A program made the translations under genes and the position numbers. Positions 23,254 to 36,552 of a stretch of 64,000 bases of DNA are shown piece after piece (the stretch's first letter is position 1; each line of letters starts with the position of its first letter). Location of the stretch: NCBI GenBank assembly GCA_900239685.1, contig OENT01000353.1:64359-128358 (forward strand). The letters run 5' to 3'. Origin of the DNA: Rotaria macrura. Taxonomy: Eukaryota; Rotifera; Eurotatoria; Philodinida; Philodinidae. The notes under the pieces were generated by a model, which saw nothing but the letters and a program-made list of their open reading frames with translations, made no database searches and was not told where the DNA came from.

Positions 23254-24763
23254 TTAGACTCGCGGTTTCATAATTGTTTGATACAATGTTTTTTCAGTAT
23301 GTTCAATAAATGAAAAAGTCATCTGTGTATTATTGACTTCAATCAAACCGAAACCACCGAGGATTAATGCACCACCCCAGAAATACTTGAGTGAATCAGG
23401 AGGTACATCTGATGCATGATCGTGATTGTTCAGAACGATATCACCGGCGCCAACTACAAAATAATTCATCTGTGTTCCGTCTAAATCATCGACTATGTGC
23501 TTTCAAAAACAAAAAAGAAAGTCAACATTTAGATTTACATATTGAAATTCGCAAAAAGAAAACGGAGATCTCTACTTGAAGATTATGATCATGACCACAG
23601 AGATATGCCGTTGCTCGATATTGATGAAGTAATGGACGAAGACGATCAACAAGACACTTAGTTGGACCATGCTCTGCAACTGAGTAGACTGGAAAATGAC
23701 CACTAACAATCAGATATGGGGCACTGACAAAGATAAACAAATGATTCAAAACTATATATTCATCTAATTGTGATCTTATATGCATACGTCGATTGACGAA
23801 ATTGCTCTTCCACCCATTGCCAATAGTCTTCAGCTAGATGATCGTTTTCAGGACCGTTCAATGGAGAACGTTCCCAATCGACTAAATCTGCTCCTCCACA
23901 AAGTATAACAGTATCAAGCATGACAAAATCGACCAATTTCTTTTGTTTATCATTTTGCCATAGACTGAACGTATAGAAAAAATCCGGAAAGTTCCTGTGA
24001 AATTTTAAACAATATTTAATTATATTTTTTCATATCGAAAAACTTCATCAACAATGAATTACCATCGTTTTGATACTTTGCTATATTCGATTTGTGCTGA
24101 TACATTACCTCGATGATCATGATTTCCAGCTAAAACATACCAAGGTGTTTGTAATGATGTAGCCGAAAATACATGTTCAAATGTGTGCTAAAGGTAAAAA
24201 TTTCAAGTCACGGTATTTCTCAAGAAACAAAGCAAAAAAAAAGATCGAACTTCAAATCTTGGATCATTGACTGATTGGACACCATCGAAATAGAAATTAT
24301 CACCTAATGCCAATTGAAAGCTCGTATTTAATTTCTTCCCCAAACGACCCATAGCATCAGCAACGGCAATCTCTGATGGAGTTGTATATGGTATGAATGG
24401 TAGTCCACCCCAATCGCCGATAATAAAGAATCTTGTGTTTCCATCATTAGTCTTACTTGCAAATAAATCATTATGACCTAGACAAAACGTATGAATAACG
24501 ACAGATAGAATCGTCACTCTGATTAATCTTGAAAAACAAAATCGACTACGACGAACTTTTACTTTATGAGGCATGTTTCGCGTACTTCGAGTATACAATA
24601 AGACAACTTGTTAAAATCTAGTTCACATCTTCAATTTTTCTATTTTATTTCTGCAAGAAACTTTCATCATGATGTCTACTAAAAGTTACTTACCAATATT
24701 AGCCTGAAACGCTACCGATAATTGATAAAAGAAAACAAGATGAGCTATAAGATTGAGACGCAT
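23254..24763 (-). CDS. ACP5: Tartrate-resistant (purple) acid phosphatase, ACP5-like, 340 aa
   Basis: Six minus-strand exons join in frame: 24694-24763, 24251-24477, 24063-24187, 23788-23994, 23576-23723 and 23254-23499, for 1023 coding bases. The start is the ATG at 24763 because exon 1 encodes a signal peptide ([20 protein letters not shown]); the longer frame reading up to 24598 is only intron read-through. All metal-ligand motifs of mammalian-type purple acid phosphatases are present in order: [26 protein letters not shown] with AEHGPT after it, and CGHDHN. The length is close to that of human ACP5 (325). The enzyme is a secreted or lysosomal binuclear metallophosphatase that releases phosphate from phosphoproteins and nucleotides at acid pH. 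The last acceptor is at AAAG|CACATAG, the only choice that keeps the frame. A truncated copy lies at 16985-17628. Confidence 0.95.
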
Positions 24764-25359
24764 ATTTTAAATGGCAAAAACTGGCAAATAAATCAACAGT
24801 CGTATGATAAGAGATGAAACAAACAGCTATTTGATGAAAGTAAATAGACACACAAACAGATAAATATGGAAGAGCGACAAACTGTGGTCACATGCATTTA
24901 CGATAAGAGAAAAAGAAGTCAAAAGATTCCAAAATAGAAATCTATTGAAATATGCTCTTATACTAGATTGATTTCGACTTTCCCCAGAAGTTCACATCCT
25001 AGAAGAAAATGTTTCACAAACATTACTTGGAACTAACTATTATCCTTTTTAATCATAATTCTACGTATTTATTTCTATGCCAATGTCATGAATTTTCTAA
25101 AAATAAGTACAACTTCCAGATCCTGCGGAAGTTAATCCGTGAATAAAAAGAATTAAAAATCTGTCAATGATGAAAACTAAGAAATATTTTAAGACACAAT
25201 TTTGAACTATCATACATATCATGAATATGCACTATTCTGTTTATAAGCGATTTCAAAGAAAAAACAGTTTTCGTCACTTAAATATGATAAGTCAACTTTT
25301 CGAAAAGACAAATCATTGATACTCAAGCTGTAGAACGATGATTTGAAATGGTTCAGTCC
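24764..25359. other. Upstream region of the phosphatase gene
   Basis: AT-rich DNA between the phosphatase start and the palindrome. It should contain the phosphatase promoter, but I see no distinct element. Confidence 0.4.
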
Positions 25360-25890
25360 CGTTTTGTCGACTAATTAAGTTCAATTAGAGGAAGTTCCTG
25401 CTTGGTCGACAGAAATTTTTTTCCTACTTCGTCGACAACTATTTTATCCCTTTAATATACCGAAATTTAATAATTAAGCGCTTCGTCGATAAGTTAAGCT
25501 CTAACTAATAAAGCACAAAATGAATATCCAGTTTTTTTAAAACTTAAAAGCCACTTGATCTGTGATGTAATGAGTAAAAGTCAAAATTCACTTTGATATG
25601 CANNNNNNNNNNNNNNNNNNNNNNNNNNNNNNNNNNNNNNNNNNNNNNNNNNNNNNNTGCATATCAAAGTGAATTTTGACTTTTACTCATTACATCACAG
25701 ATCAAGTGGCTTTTAAGTTTTAAAAAAACTGGATATTCATTTTGTGCTTTATTAGTTAGAGCTTAACTTATCGACGAAGCGCTTAATTATTAAATTTCGG
25801 TATATAAAAGGGATAAAATAGTTGTCGATGAACTAGGAAAAAAATTTCTGTCGACCAAGCGGGACAACTAAGGGTGTGTCGACGAAACGG
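25360..25890. repeat. Large palindrome with GTCGAC motifs, interrupted by an assembly gap
   Basis: Left arm 25360-25602 and right arm 25658-25890 are reverse complements. From the gap outward the first 150 or so bases match without a difference by eye. Further out three substitutions appear, and beyond the TTGGTCGACAG block the similarity fades. The arms carry several copies of the core tgtcgacNAAgcggga. The gap of 55 Ns sits exactly at the centre. It is either a real foldback element that blocked assembly or an assembly join of two copies. Confidence 0.8.
25603..25657. other. Assembly gap (55 N)
   Basis: Run of unknown bases at the centre of the palindrome. The true spacer between the two arms is not known. 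Confidence 0.99.
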
Positions 25891-28219
25891 GGCGATACCT
25901 TTGAAAATTGTTTGTCTCGTTGTACTTCAATAAATGACTTCACTGATGTTATACTTTTGATGTAAGTACGTGTTCGTTGATTTGATATGCTTTGTTTGGC
26001 GTTGACAAGAGAATATTGACAGAGTTCTAGATACTTTCAAGTTTTCTGAAAATTCATAAGTTTCCAATTCCGATCTAAGATTTTGTGCATACGAAGCACT
26101 CAGCTAATAAAATGACTTCACATCTCGTCAGTTTTATAAATGGACAAAGAGTTCTTTTAAATTTCTAATTTTCATTAGCTGAGCTCAATCCTACTTTCTT
26201 GAACTACTCGTATTAGTCGTAAGATACACCACAATAGTGATTACTTAAAAAACAAACGAAATCTCTATATTCAACGATGAACAATATTCCAAGCTAAGCT
26301 AATCTTTTATAACATCGGTTGAAAGCAACTCACAATCAATTGGTTTCTAAATAATTAAATGAATTTGATGTAAAATTTGTTTTTATTGATTTACCACCTT
26401 CATAATTATAACTCGCGATCTTATTTTTATGATAATTACTGTCGGATAGTTTTGATTAACCTATATCAACAATGTATCACGATAAATCACCCGAAAAAAC
26501 AGTAGATGTTCCTTTCAAACGACACTTTGCTTCACAGTAAATCGACAGAACAGAATGGTGATCTGAAATTTTATTTATACATAGATTAGATGATCTCTAG
26601 AGTTCTCTGAAAAAAGGACTAGAAACATAGATGCTTCCTTCTGAAGTTACAGAAACTATATAGATTTTTCAATAGTCTTGTAAAGTTTACTTGTTGCTTT
26701 TTTCTAGCTTCACAGTGTATGTATTAGACAGAGTTAATTTCAGTCGAATACGATTGAGTAAGTAATCACTTTTCTATTGACAATCTACTTCGCTAGACGG
26801 ATAGATATGATTACTGATGCATGGACATGTGTGAGAACATAATGATCAAGTTTTATAGGCAAAACGAATTGAATCGAATAAATTGAGAATTTAAAAAAGA
26901 CAAAGAAACAATATTATAGAAATTCATCGCTGTCAACAATATCATGTTGCATAGTCTATCATTAAGCGTTTTAAAATTCTTCGGTTTTCTTTCTGTTTGT
27001 CATAATAATAATAATAATAATAATGATCATCATCATCATCATTATGGATCAATTATCATTTCGATAGGCGGAGATTTCGATTAGTTCGACTATTAATAAA
27101 TATGAAAGAAGAAGAAAAGATGATCGATATAAATAGTCATAAGCATGCATAGGCGATGGCATCTTTTTCATCACGGGCTTCATAATGGTATACGTGCGTA
27201 TTTAGTCTGTTTTCAAGACAGAACATAGATACGTATCAGAAACATCGCATTGATGAATGTTAGTCAGCTGCTGCCTACATGTTTTCAGTGACGACATCCT
27301 ACCATCGACGTATATTCTCTCTTTTTTTTTACTCATAATTATAACCAAAATATAGAGACACTCATCGATCTCTCTTTGTGTCATGTATACATATATGAAT
27401 ATATCTATACATTTTTAAATGGGTGGATCTTGTCATTGAAATGTACCCGTTTTGATGATTAATACATACATGCATATAGGTTAATGTTTCAAAGGGATGA
27501 GCGAGAGAATATTGAAAAATCTGTCAAAGTAGAATAACAATAACAACAGGATCGAATTGAAACAAATTCTCTCGTTGTTATTCTGCCAAGTGTGTTACTA
27601 TCTATCTCGATGTGAATGTGTAATATTCATAATCACCGATCTGTCTGTCAAACATTTCCTTATGTCTTTCCTTTTACACATCAGCTTTATTGTGTATGCC
27701 GGAGTCGGTAACGCCTACCTTCGGGCACACACACACACATACATATATATGTATATATGTATGTGGCTCATTTCTATTGAATGTAAAGTTCGGTCTTCTT
27801 TTTTCTTCTTTTACAAATAATCTCATTATCATTTTAATGTCGAGAATATGAATAACAAACGAGAGAAGAATGGGAAGAAAAAACTCTGAAAGCAAATTCA
27901 TAAGTGATAATTCTCATAAACAAATGTCTCCATTCTATTGCATTGGATTTGTGATTTGACATTTGTACTCGTTCGTTCACTTGTCGATTAACTGTCATCT
28001 AATGGACTATCATCCTTCGTTTCGAAAGTGATTTCATTCAATACATACATATGCACACATATATGCATATACATATTCATAATATACCTGTATGATGGTA
28101 TGTCACACTCTTATTCATTCGTTCTTCTGTGTATGCTATCGATTAATTCAATGATTGATTTAATATATAGATAATGAAAAAAATATATCAACGTCATCAA
28201 GCTAGTAAATGCAACCAAC
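25891..28219. other. Intergenic stretch with microsatellites
   Basis: No gene could be supported. Frames near 27202-27384, 27557-27820 and 27674-27901 lack ATG starts or run through simple repeats. Simple repeats include AAT and CAT units at 27003-27046 and CA/TA units near 27725-27765. Confidence 0.45.
27003..27046. repeat. AAT then CAT trinucleotide microsatellites
   Basis: About seven AAT units are followed by a GATCAT join and six CAT units. Confidence 0.85.
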
Positions 28220-28411
28220 ATGGACGTGAATCTATGGGATTTTTTTTTCTTCTTCTGTTCAAATAAAACATTTCGACTTTATCTATTATCTATCGGAAAT
28301 ATTTCTCTGATAATCATCATTCTGTTCATATATGTGTTGTATATAGTTCAATATCGATCAATTCATTTAGAAGAAATAGCTAAAATGCTTCGGAGGTGGT
28401 ATAGAACATGA
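28220..28411 (+). CDS. Possible small single-pass membrane protein (63 aa)
   Basis: An ATG-started frame with the context caacATGG ends at TGA. The product has a polar and aromatic N-terminal part (residues 1-26, with a run of five Phe), one clear transmembrane segment (ISLIIIILFIYVLYIV, about residues 29-44), then a basic tail with KMLRRWYRT at the end. The layout recalls short membrane micropeptides such as sarcolipin-type regulators, but I see no diagnostic residue, so this is only an analogy. No introns. The frame is short enough to arise by chance in AT-rich DNA; the orderly charge pattern around the membrane segment is the only support. Confidence 0.3.
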   Translation: MDVNLWDFFFFFCSNKTFRLYLLSIGNISLIIIILFIYVLYIVQYRSIHLEEIAKMLRRWYRT

Positions 28412-29248
28412 CAAAACAAACGCATAGATGTATGTATCAAAAAAAGAAACTTGAACTGTTACATCATTCATCAGTTTTTATGTCTTCAAACACATTCGAA
28501 CTATGTCAGACAAGAATGCCGCTTAACAATTTTACTTGATTAACAATTATATATTAATCGATGAATCCCACGTAACATACAATCAAGTTTTTTCTTAATT
28601 AACGTTACTTTTATAACTTATTATTGTTTCTAGTTCTATGAAATACAACCAGTTCGATTTGGTTGTATGCAAACATTAATATGAGCTGAATGAAAATAAC
28701 CTCATAATTATCGATTTTTTTTCTTCTCGTCTTCTCCCTTTCATTTTCTCGATTTTTTCCAATCAGATAACATTTCCCTCTCCCTTATCATTGGACAAAA
28801 TCAAGTATTTAATCAATCAACCAATCCTATTGCAAATAACTGAAGAACAACAAAAAAAAAAGAAAAGAAAACGAGCAAGAGAAAGAGAAAAGTGATGTCT
28901 CTTCTCCTTTCGCATGAGTGAATTTATCTCATTAGTCGTTACATTACCATAGAACAAGATACCAGAACATAAATTGCCTCGCAAATCGAACCACAAATAC
29001 GATAGAAGAAACACGTAAGTCATAGGAAGAAGGGAAAAAAGAAGAGAAGAATCATACTATTTCCTCAATCATATACGCATACATTAAAAAAAAAGAGAAA
29101 TATTGTTGTTATCTCTACCAACGGTCGATGCATGTAACTTGTAGTTTCAACAAAAGATCATATCATAGACAAGATATCAACTATTTAAATAAATCTTTTC
29201 ATATGATCATTACATTCTTTATTTAATTAGATAACTAATAGACAAGAC

Positions 29249-30928
<1,680 letters not shown>

Positions 30929-33900
30929 AATCTAGATTTATATTATTATCTATATAGATAGGAAGAAGATGTATCTTATTTTTTTATTACTCATGCTCGT
31001 TCACTGTATTTCATTCTCTTTTTTTCCTCGTTCGCATGTTGTACATTGTGTTTGTTCATTTATATCAGAAAGTCTTGTTTTTTCTTTTTTCGTCTTCGTT
31101 CTTTAATACAGCAGTAATAATACATTCTGCCTCAAGCTTTACTTCATTTCTTAAAAGATAAATATCGAAAATATGCAAGCTGTTCTAGTCTCTCTATATA
31201 ACCGTTAAGCGATGATCACCACTACTAACATGGATATTTATCTATCTATCTATCTTTTTCTTGTCGCCTGAGGACACTCCATCTTCCTCTTCTTCTTCTT
31301 CTTCTTATTCGTTGTCGTATACGACGTTTGTTCATTGAATCATCTAGGTAAACATTACCATATGGACACCGTTATGGTTGAGTTCATTAGCGGTGTATAT
31401 TGACAAAAAAAAAGAGAAACGAAACACGAAATGGGCGGGCAAGTCAATCGAAAAATGAAAAATAAAAATTTTCAATCAGTTTAAAAATTGTAGTCTATGA
31501 AAGAACAAAATGTACACAAATAAATTTATAAAACAAGAATATACTATAAATGATTATGTTAACTACTTAGTTTAGAATTTCATAGAATCATACAAGTAGA
31601 ATTTGTCGACTTTGTCCTCGATGTCAATAGGAGTTTGAACAATAAAGTTAACGATCTGATAGATTCATTATGATGCTACCGATCACTTGAATTTGAGAGA
31701 GAAAAAAGAGCTGCTATGATGTTTCTTGAACAGAACGGTGTTAGACGATTAGTTTTTCTGAGTTTCATCTTCTAATATGATTGACTCACTATTGCAAGTA
31801 AGTGTAAATTCGATATCGAATAATCATTTCCTTTGTTCTTAATTTTACATGTACATCAGTGTGTTGTCGGCATCAATTTGTTTTTCTAGTAATATTGGTT
31901 TTATTGCTGATACCCCCATCATCATCTATTACTTGCTGAGCTATCGACACGAATGTGCTAACGATAGAAATATTCGGAAACGATAATCATTGCTATTGTT
32001 TAATCACATTCTACTCGGGCTTTCTTTTCTTCTTCTACTATCATTATCGACTATTCTCATCAGTACGACTATATTGGCATGTTCGTGTCAGTTACGCATC
32101 AATCGCTATAGAATCTTGAAGTTCTTCTTTCCATAACGGCAGGGAGCAGTTATCACAATCGATTGTTTCTTTTATAGAAAAAGAAAAGAAAAGAAATAGA
32201 ATACATAACACGACACCATCTGTTGTGGACTTGACTTTGACCGGGAGGCAATTGAACACGACACGATTGAAAGCTAGGTATCATTCACAATAATGTACAA
32301 ACACGAACTATCGAGTGACAAAATCGTATTTATCTCTTTTTGTTTTTCTACTTGTTTGATCTTCGTTTTCTTGACACCTAAACACAACAGAATCGATGTG
32401 CTTCAATGAATATAGACTATTGAAGGACAGGCCAATAGTTCATTAGAATTGACACATCTATTGTCTATTCGGATGTGAAAGAGATAAAGAGTGAATGCTT
32501 CTTAACAAAATGTGACAAAATTAAGTACATATTTAACAATTCGGTTTTCATTCTATGCATAAGACACATACAACGGGAAAGAAAGAGATTCAAAAAAAAA
32601 AGAACTCCCATGCTGAGCAATTAGCAAGACTCGTTTCTTATTTTTCTTGCTCCACCTCCCAATATAAACACTGCCGTTATGTTCAATTCATTAGTGTCCA
32701 ACGGCGAAATATATTTATCGTTGATCTATATTCAGCTAGTAGATAATAGTCATGTAATTCCATTGAGATTGGATGCGTAAAAGAAATAGAGTGGAATCAA
32801 AACATCATGCAGATAGTCAAGCAAATACGTCACATGATGAACAGATTGATCCCTGAAGTACTATCGATTGTTCTTCGGATCTTTCTTCTTTGTCTTTAGT
32901 GATATATTATATTCTCATTTTGCGAACAGTAAACTAAGTAATTAGTGATGAGACAAGTCGAGTGTAAGACAAGATAAGAATTGAAGAAGACTTAGTAATA
33001 GTCTGGTCGATGCGAAACATGAAGGAATGTATGCCCGTGTTAACAATAGAGAGCGGTACGACTTTGATCAATGAATGCACAGAACGCATTGTCTATTAGA
33101 ATGCAATAAGAAACAAATCAATGGTTAATTTTTTTCGGTTAATATACAAGTTTGATAAGCATCATAGAATCAAACTCTATGATTCTTTGAGTAATAACAT
33201 TGCATTACATTCATTCATATATAGAACTCATTTGTTACGTAGAGTGTTCTATTCTTCATAGAAAAATAGACGAGTATATTCTATGTTAACCATGAGTTCT
33301 CTTCTGCTTGAAATCCTATTAAACAAACGCAAAATGATCTATCAAGTTGAGAGTTATTGTATACGATTGATGGTGAGAAGCGGTTGTTTGAATGATCAAA
33401 CCAATCATCATTACTCATCATTCAATCAATTACAAGTTGAAAAAATAATTGGAGTTAATCATTGTGTCATATTCAATCGAGATCTATTTAAAACTCAAAT
33501 GAAACTATAGCCATGTGTTTTCAAAGAGTATCATTCAATTCAATGAAAATATTTTCTAAAAACGAGCAAAAGAAAATAAAACTATTACTTGATATCATGT
33601 AAACAGTCAAATAGTTTATGAGATTGTTTTTCAGTTAAAATCTCTGATTCGTCCTAAATTGCTTGTATCTCAAATGCATTTCACTAGAAACTTTTCTGCA
33701 TTCGTCCCTTTCTCGTTCTCCGGTCATTCCTAACTCGAAAGTAAGTGTGTGTCGACTATGAGCTTGCTTTATAGAGAAATAAACTATTTATTATCAAAAA
33801 GAGAGAAGATTATAATTAATATGTTATGATAGCTATTGCTCATTTCTTGATCAGTTTTATCAAAGCTTATAACTAATTGTAAACTAAAGATTTTCTCTTG

Positions 33901-36175
33901 TGAGTGGAGTTCGAGCAGCTGAGTCAACTGAACATAAGTTTGTTCATTTCTTATTCGTGGTTTTCGCATACATAAGAAACTTTCTTCAGCTCTATGTTGT
34001 TGGAAGTTGTTTTCAATCAGTAATAATTTAATGAATAGTTAGATGTGCCGATGTGCAGAAGAGATATTCTCCATTCGATTGTTGTATCCATTGACGCTAG
34101 TATTTGTATGTGAAAAATTTTGAACGATAGCTTCATGGACACTTCGTATGTCAATCGGAATACGACGAGATGAAGAATCAACAAAGTTACGGGACTAGAT
34201 AATCATTGAACTTCAACACACCTTATTGAAGAGAAAACTGATGCTTTGTATAGGATGAAGATCAATTGTATGGATGAAAATGTCTATTGAATAAACAATT
34301 TTAAAAAAGTAAGCAGAAATCCCATTATTCGCACTGAATGAAAAAGTACATAGTTAATAAAAAGAAACGGCAAAGGATCGTAAGAGAAAAACAGAGAAAT
34401 ATGGCGATGTGTCAATGACTATTCAACAATAATTAGTATTCAGTTTCCACAAAATTCTGCTATAATTGGTATTATTATTGAGAAATTAAGTAAGGGATGA
34501 ATCACGAAACAATTGTACATTGCTCTTTTTGGTCACACGACAGTTGAGTCGGATTTAAAGAACAACTAAAAAAGCACAAGAAAATAACTTTATTAAGTCG
34601 AGCTAATATTCATATTGAAAAGTGAAACAGAGCTCTTGCTCTTTTAAAATATCATTCTCTTAGTATTAGATAAAAAGACGAAAACTAGTAGTTATAATTG
34701 TTTATATAACAGCTCAAATTTCGCTCGCTTTTGAAATTTAGCCACTCTAGTTTGCAACTGTTCAGCCATTTTCGAATTAGCATACTACTCGATTTCAAGT
34801 CTGACAGATTCATAAATTGATAGGTTTTCTAGTGCTGAACGCTGAACAAAATTTATGTGCAATTTTATCGTTAAAATAGATCAGGGATCACACTGAAGCC
34901 CACGACACGTTAGAAGAAACCCCTTGGATAAATGAAGCAAAAAACATATCAGAAGACCCCCGAGACTAAATCGATTTTTTACAAATAATTTCTGGAGTTT
35001 ATTAAAATTTTAGTATTCAAGTCCGGAATTGTATCGTAGATGAGTACGAACAACATTTTTCTACCTTTATGAAAATTATGCTTCAGTTCGAAGTGAAAAA
35101 AGGTCTTGCAAAACAATCAATTGAAAACAACTGGTTTAGTAAAAAAATGCATTTCTTTATAGAACACATATTATGTGATGTTTTTAGTGCTCTTTTGCAG
35201 CGTATTTTGAAAGGATTCGTATGTTTCTCTACACAAAAACATTTCTTATGGTCTTGAGTTATTTTGGACACAATGCAGAACCTTGGGTGCAACGCATGAG
35301 GAAATCTTAGTAAATGAGTAGCATAAAAGTTGAAACTTCATTGTGTAATAATTAAAAAGCCGGATTATTCGTGATTTCTACAAAGTCGGATACATATTCA
35401 TCACGAACTTTTCTTTCATAATTGAAAACAACGTGAATTCATGTATATACGCTCAAGCGAACAAGATTATTTGACAATTCGATTTAATTTACATCTCTAA
35501 TACGCATCGGTTTTTTGTAAGTATTTCTCATGAGACAGAACACATTATTCTCAATAAAATCTAAAGCCATTTTTAAAAATGACAAAGAAAACAATACAAA
35601 ATGTGTATCCAACTACTCTCTTTTATTAATTGCTTATTCTTAATACAGACGCATTCATTGAAGTTGACTTGAGACTAATAAATATGCTATTAGTATACAG
35701 ATTTTCATGTGAACAGATTCCATCAATACTAGTCAAAAATCAACAAGAACAATTAATTTAATTGAGTTTTTAACAAAACAAGTTAATTCTTTTTCTGGGT
35801 AGTGTAGTCATTGAGAATGTAAAACTTTGGTCAATACCAGATCTAACGTTTTAGAAAAAAATAAAGTTCGTGATCATTTTACTAGGTTGTTCGGATACGT
35901 TGTCGTTAATATTCTAAGAATATTTATTATCAATCATATACTTTCTTTTTTTCAACGGGTTAGCATTTGTTACTTTCTCATTAAACACATGTCGAATAAG
36001 TAAAACAATCTTTTTCAAACGATTATATGGAACAAAAATGAATTGAAAACAAGATTTGTTGGAAAGACTGCCGAAAATTATAACTTTTTTAGGGGACGTA
36101 ATAGAAGAACCTCTTGTAATTTATGAGCGATAAGACAGAATAGAAAATCCTGGATTTTCTAATGTATCGGGGGCT
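30929..36175. other. Long intergenic stretch, no supported gene
   Basis: The first few hundred bases are probably GATA 3' untranslated sequence and contain a CTT-type microsatellite near 31282-31309. The longest ATG frame, 33283-33510 (+, 75 codons), has no motif or splice support. The remaining frames are short and unremarkable. Confidence 0.45.
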
Positions 36176-36552
36176 TTACTTGCATAACTCTGTGGCAACC
36201 TTCTGATGTGAATCATCCGTTCCAGGTAGCTGATGCTTCAATCTTGAAAAACAATTCCACATCGAATTCGTAAAACAAAGGAGTACAGAGTCGATTGTTT
36301 CGAAATGAACGCTCGAAAAATTATCCTCGGAGCAGGCGACAAATTCTAAGCTAGACATCATCGAAGATATTTGCGAATACTTATTCATTTCTCTAGAGAT
36401 ATTCGTCTTATTTATAGACGTGAGTATCACGGAATCATTCCACAACGTGAGAAGTGGCAGGTTTACACGCATTCTCAAACTTCATCCACGTACATGGGCA
36501 GATGTTGACCTCTGATTCGTACCTTATGCATCACTGAAAGCTCAACTGTCCG
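36176..36552 (-). repeat. Dispersed repeat, copy 2, with decayed coding frame
   Basis: Positions 36371-36552 match 1-197 in the same orientation. On the minus strand a frame of 100 codons (36176-36478) covers the repeat and extends beyond it; it starts without ATG, and an adjacent frame reads openly across part of the region, so it looks like a decayed coding sequence. Family not recognised. Confidence 0.5.

Noticed and set aside
24478-24598. Upstream part of a 131-codon frame (24203-24598) as the phosphatase N-terminus
   Set aside because: It reads through intron 1. A separate exon at 24694-24763 supplies a proper signal peptide and joins in phase at an AG at 24478-24479.
27001-27060. CRISPR-like regular repeat
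   Set aside because: These are plain trinucleotide microsatellites without spacers, in a eukaryotic sequence.
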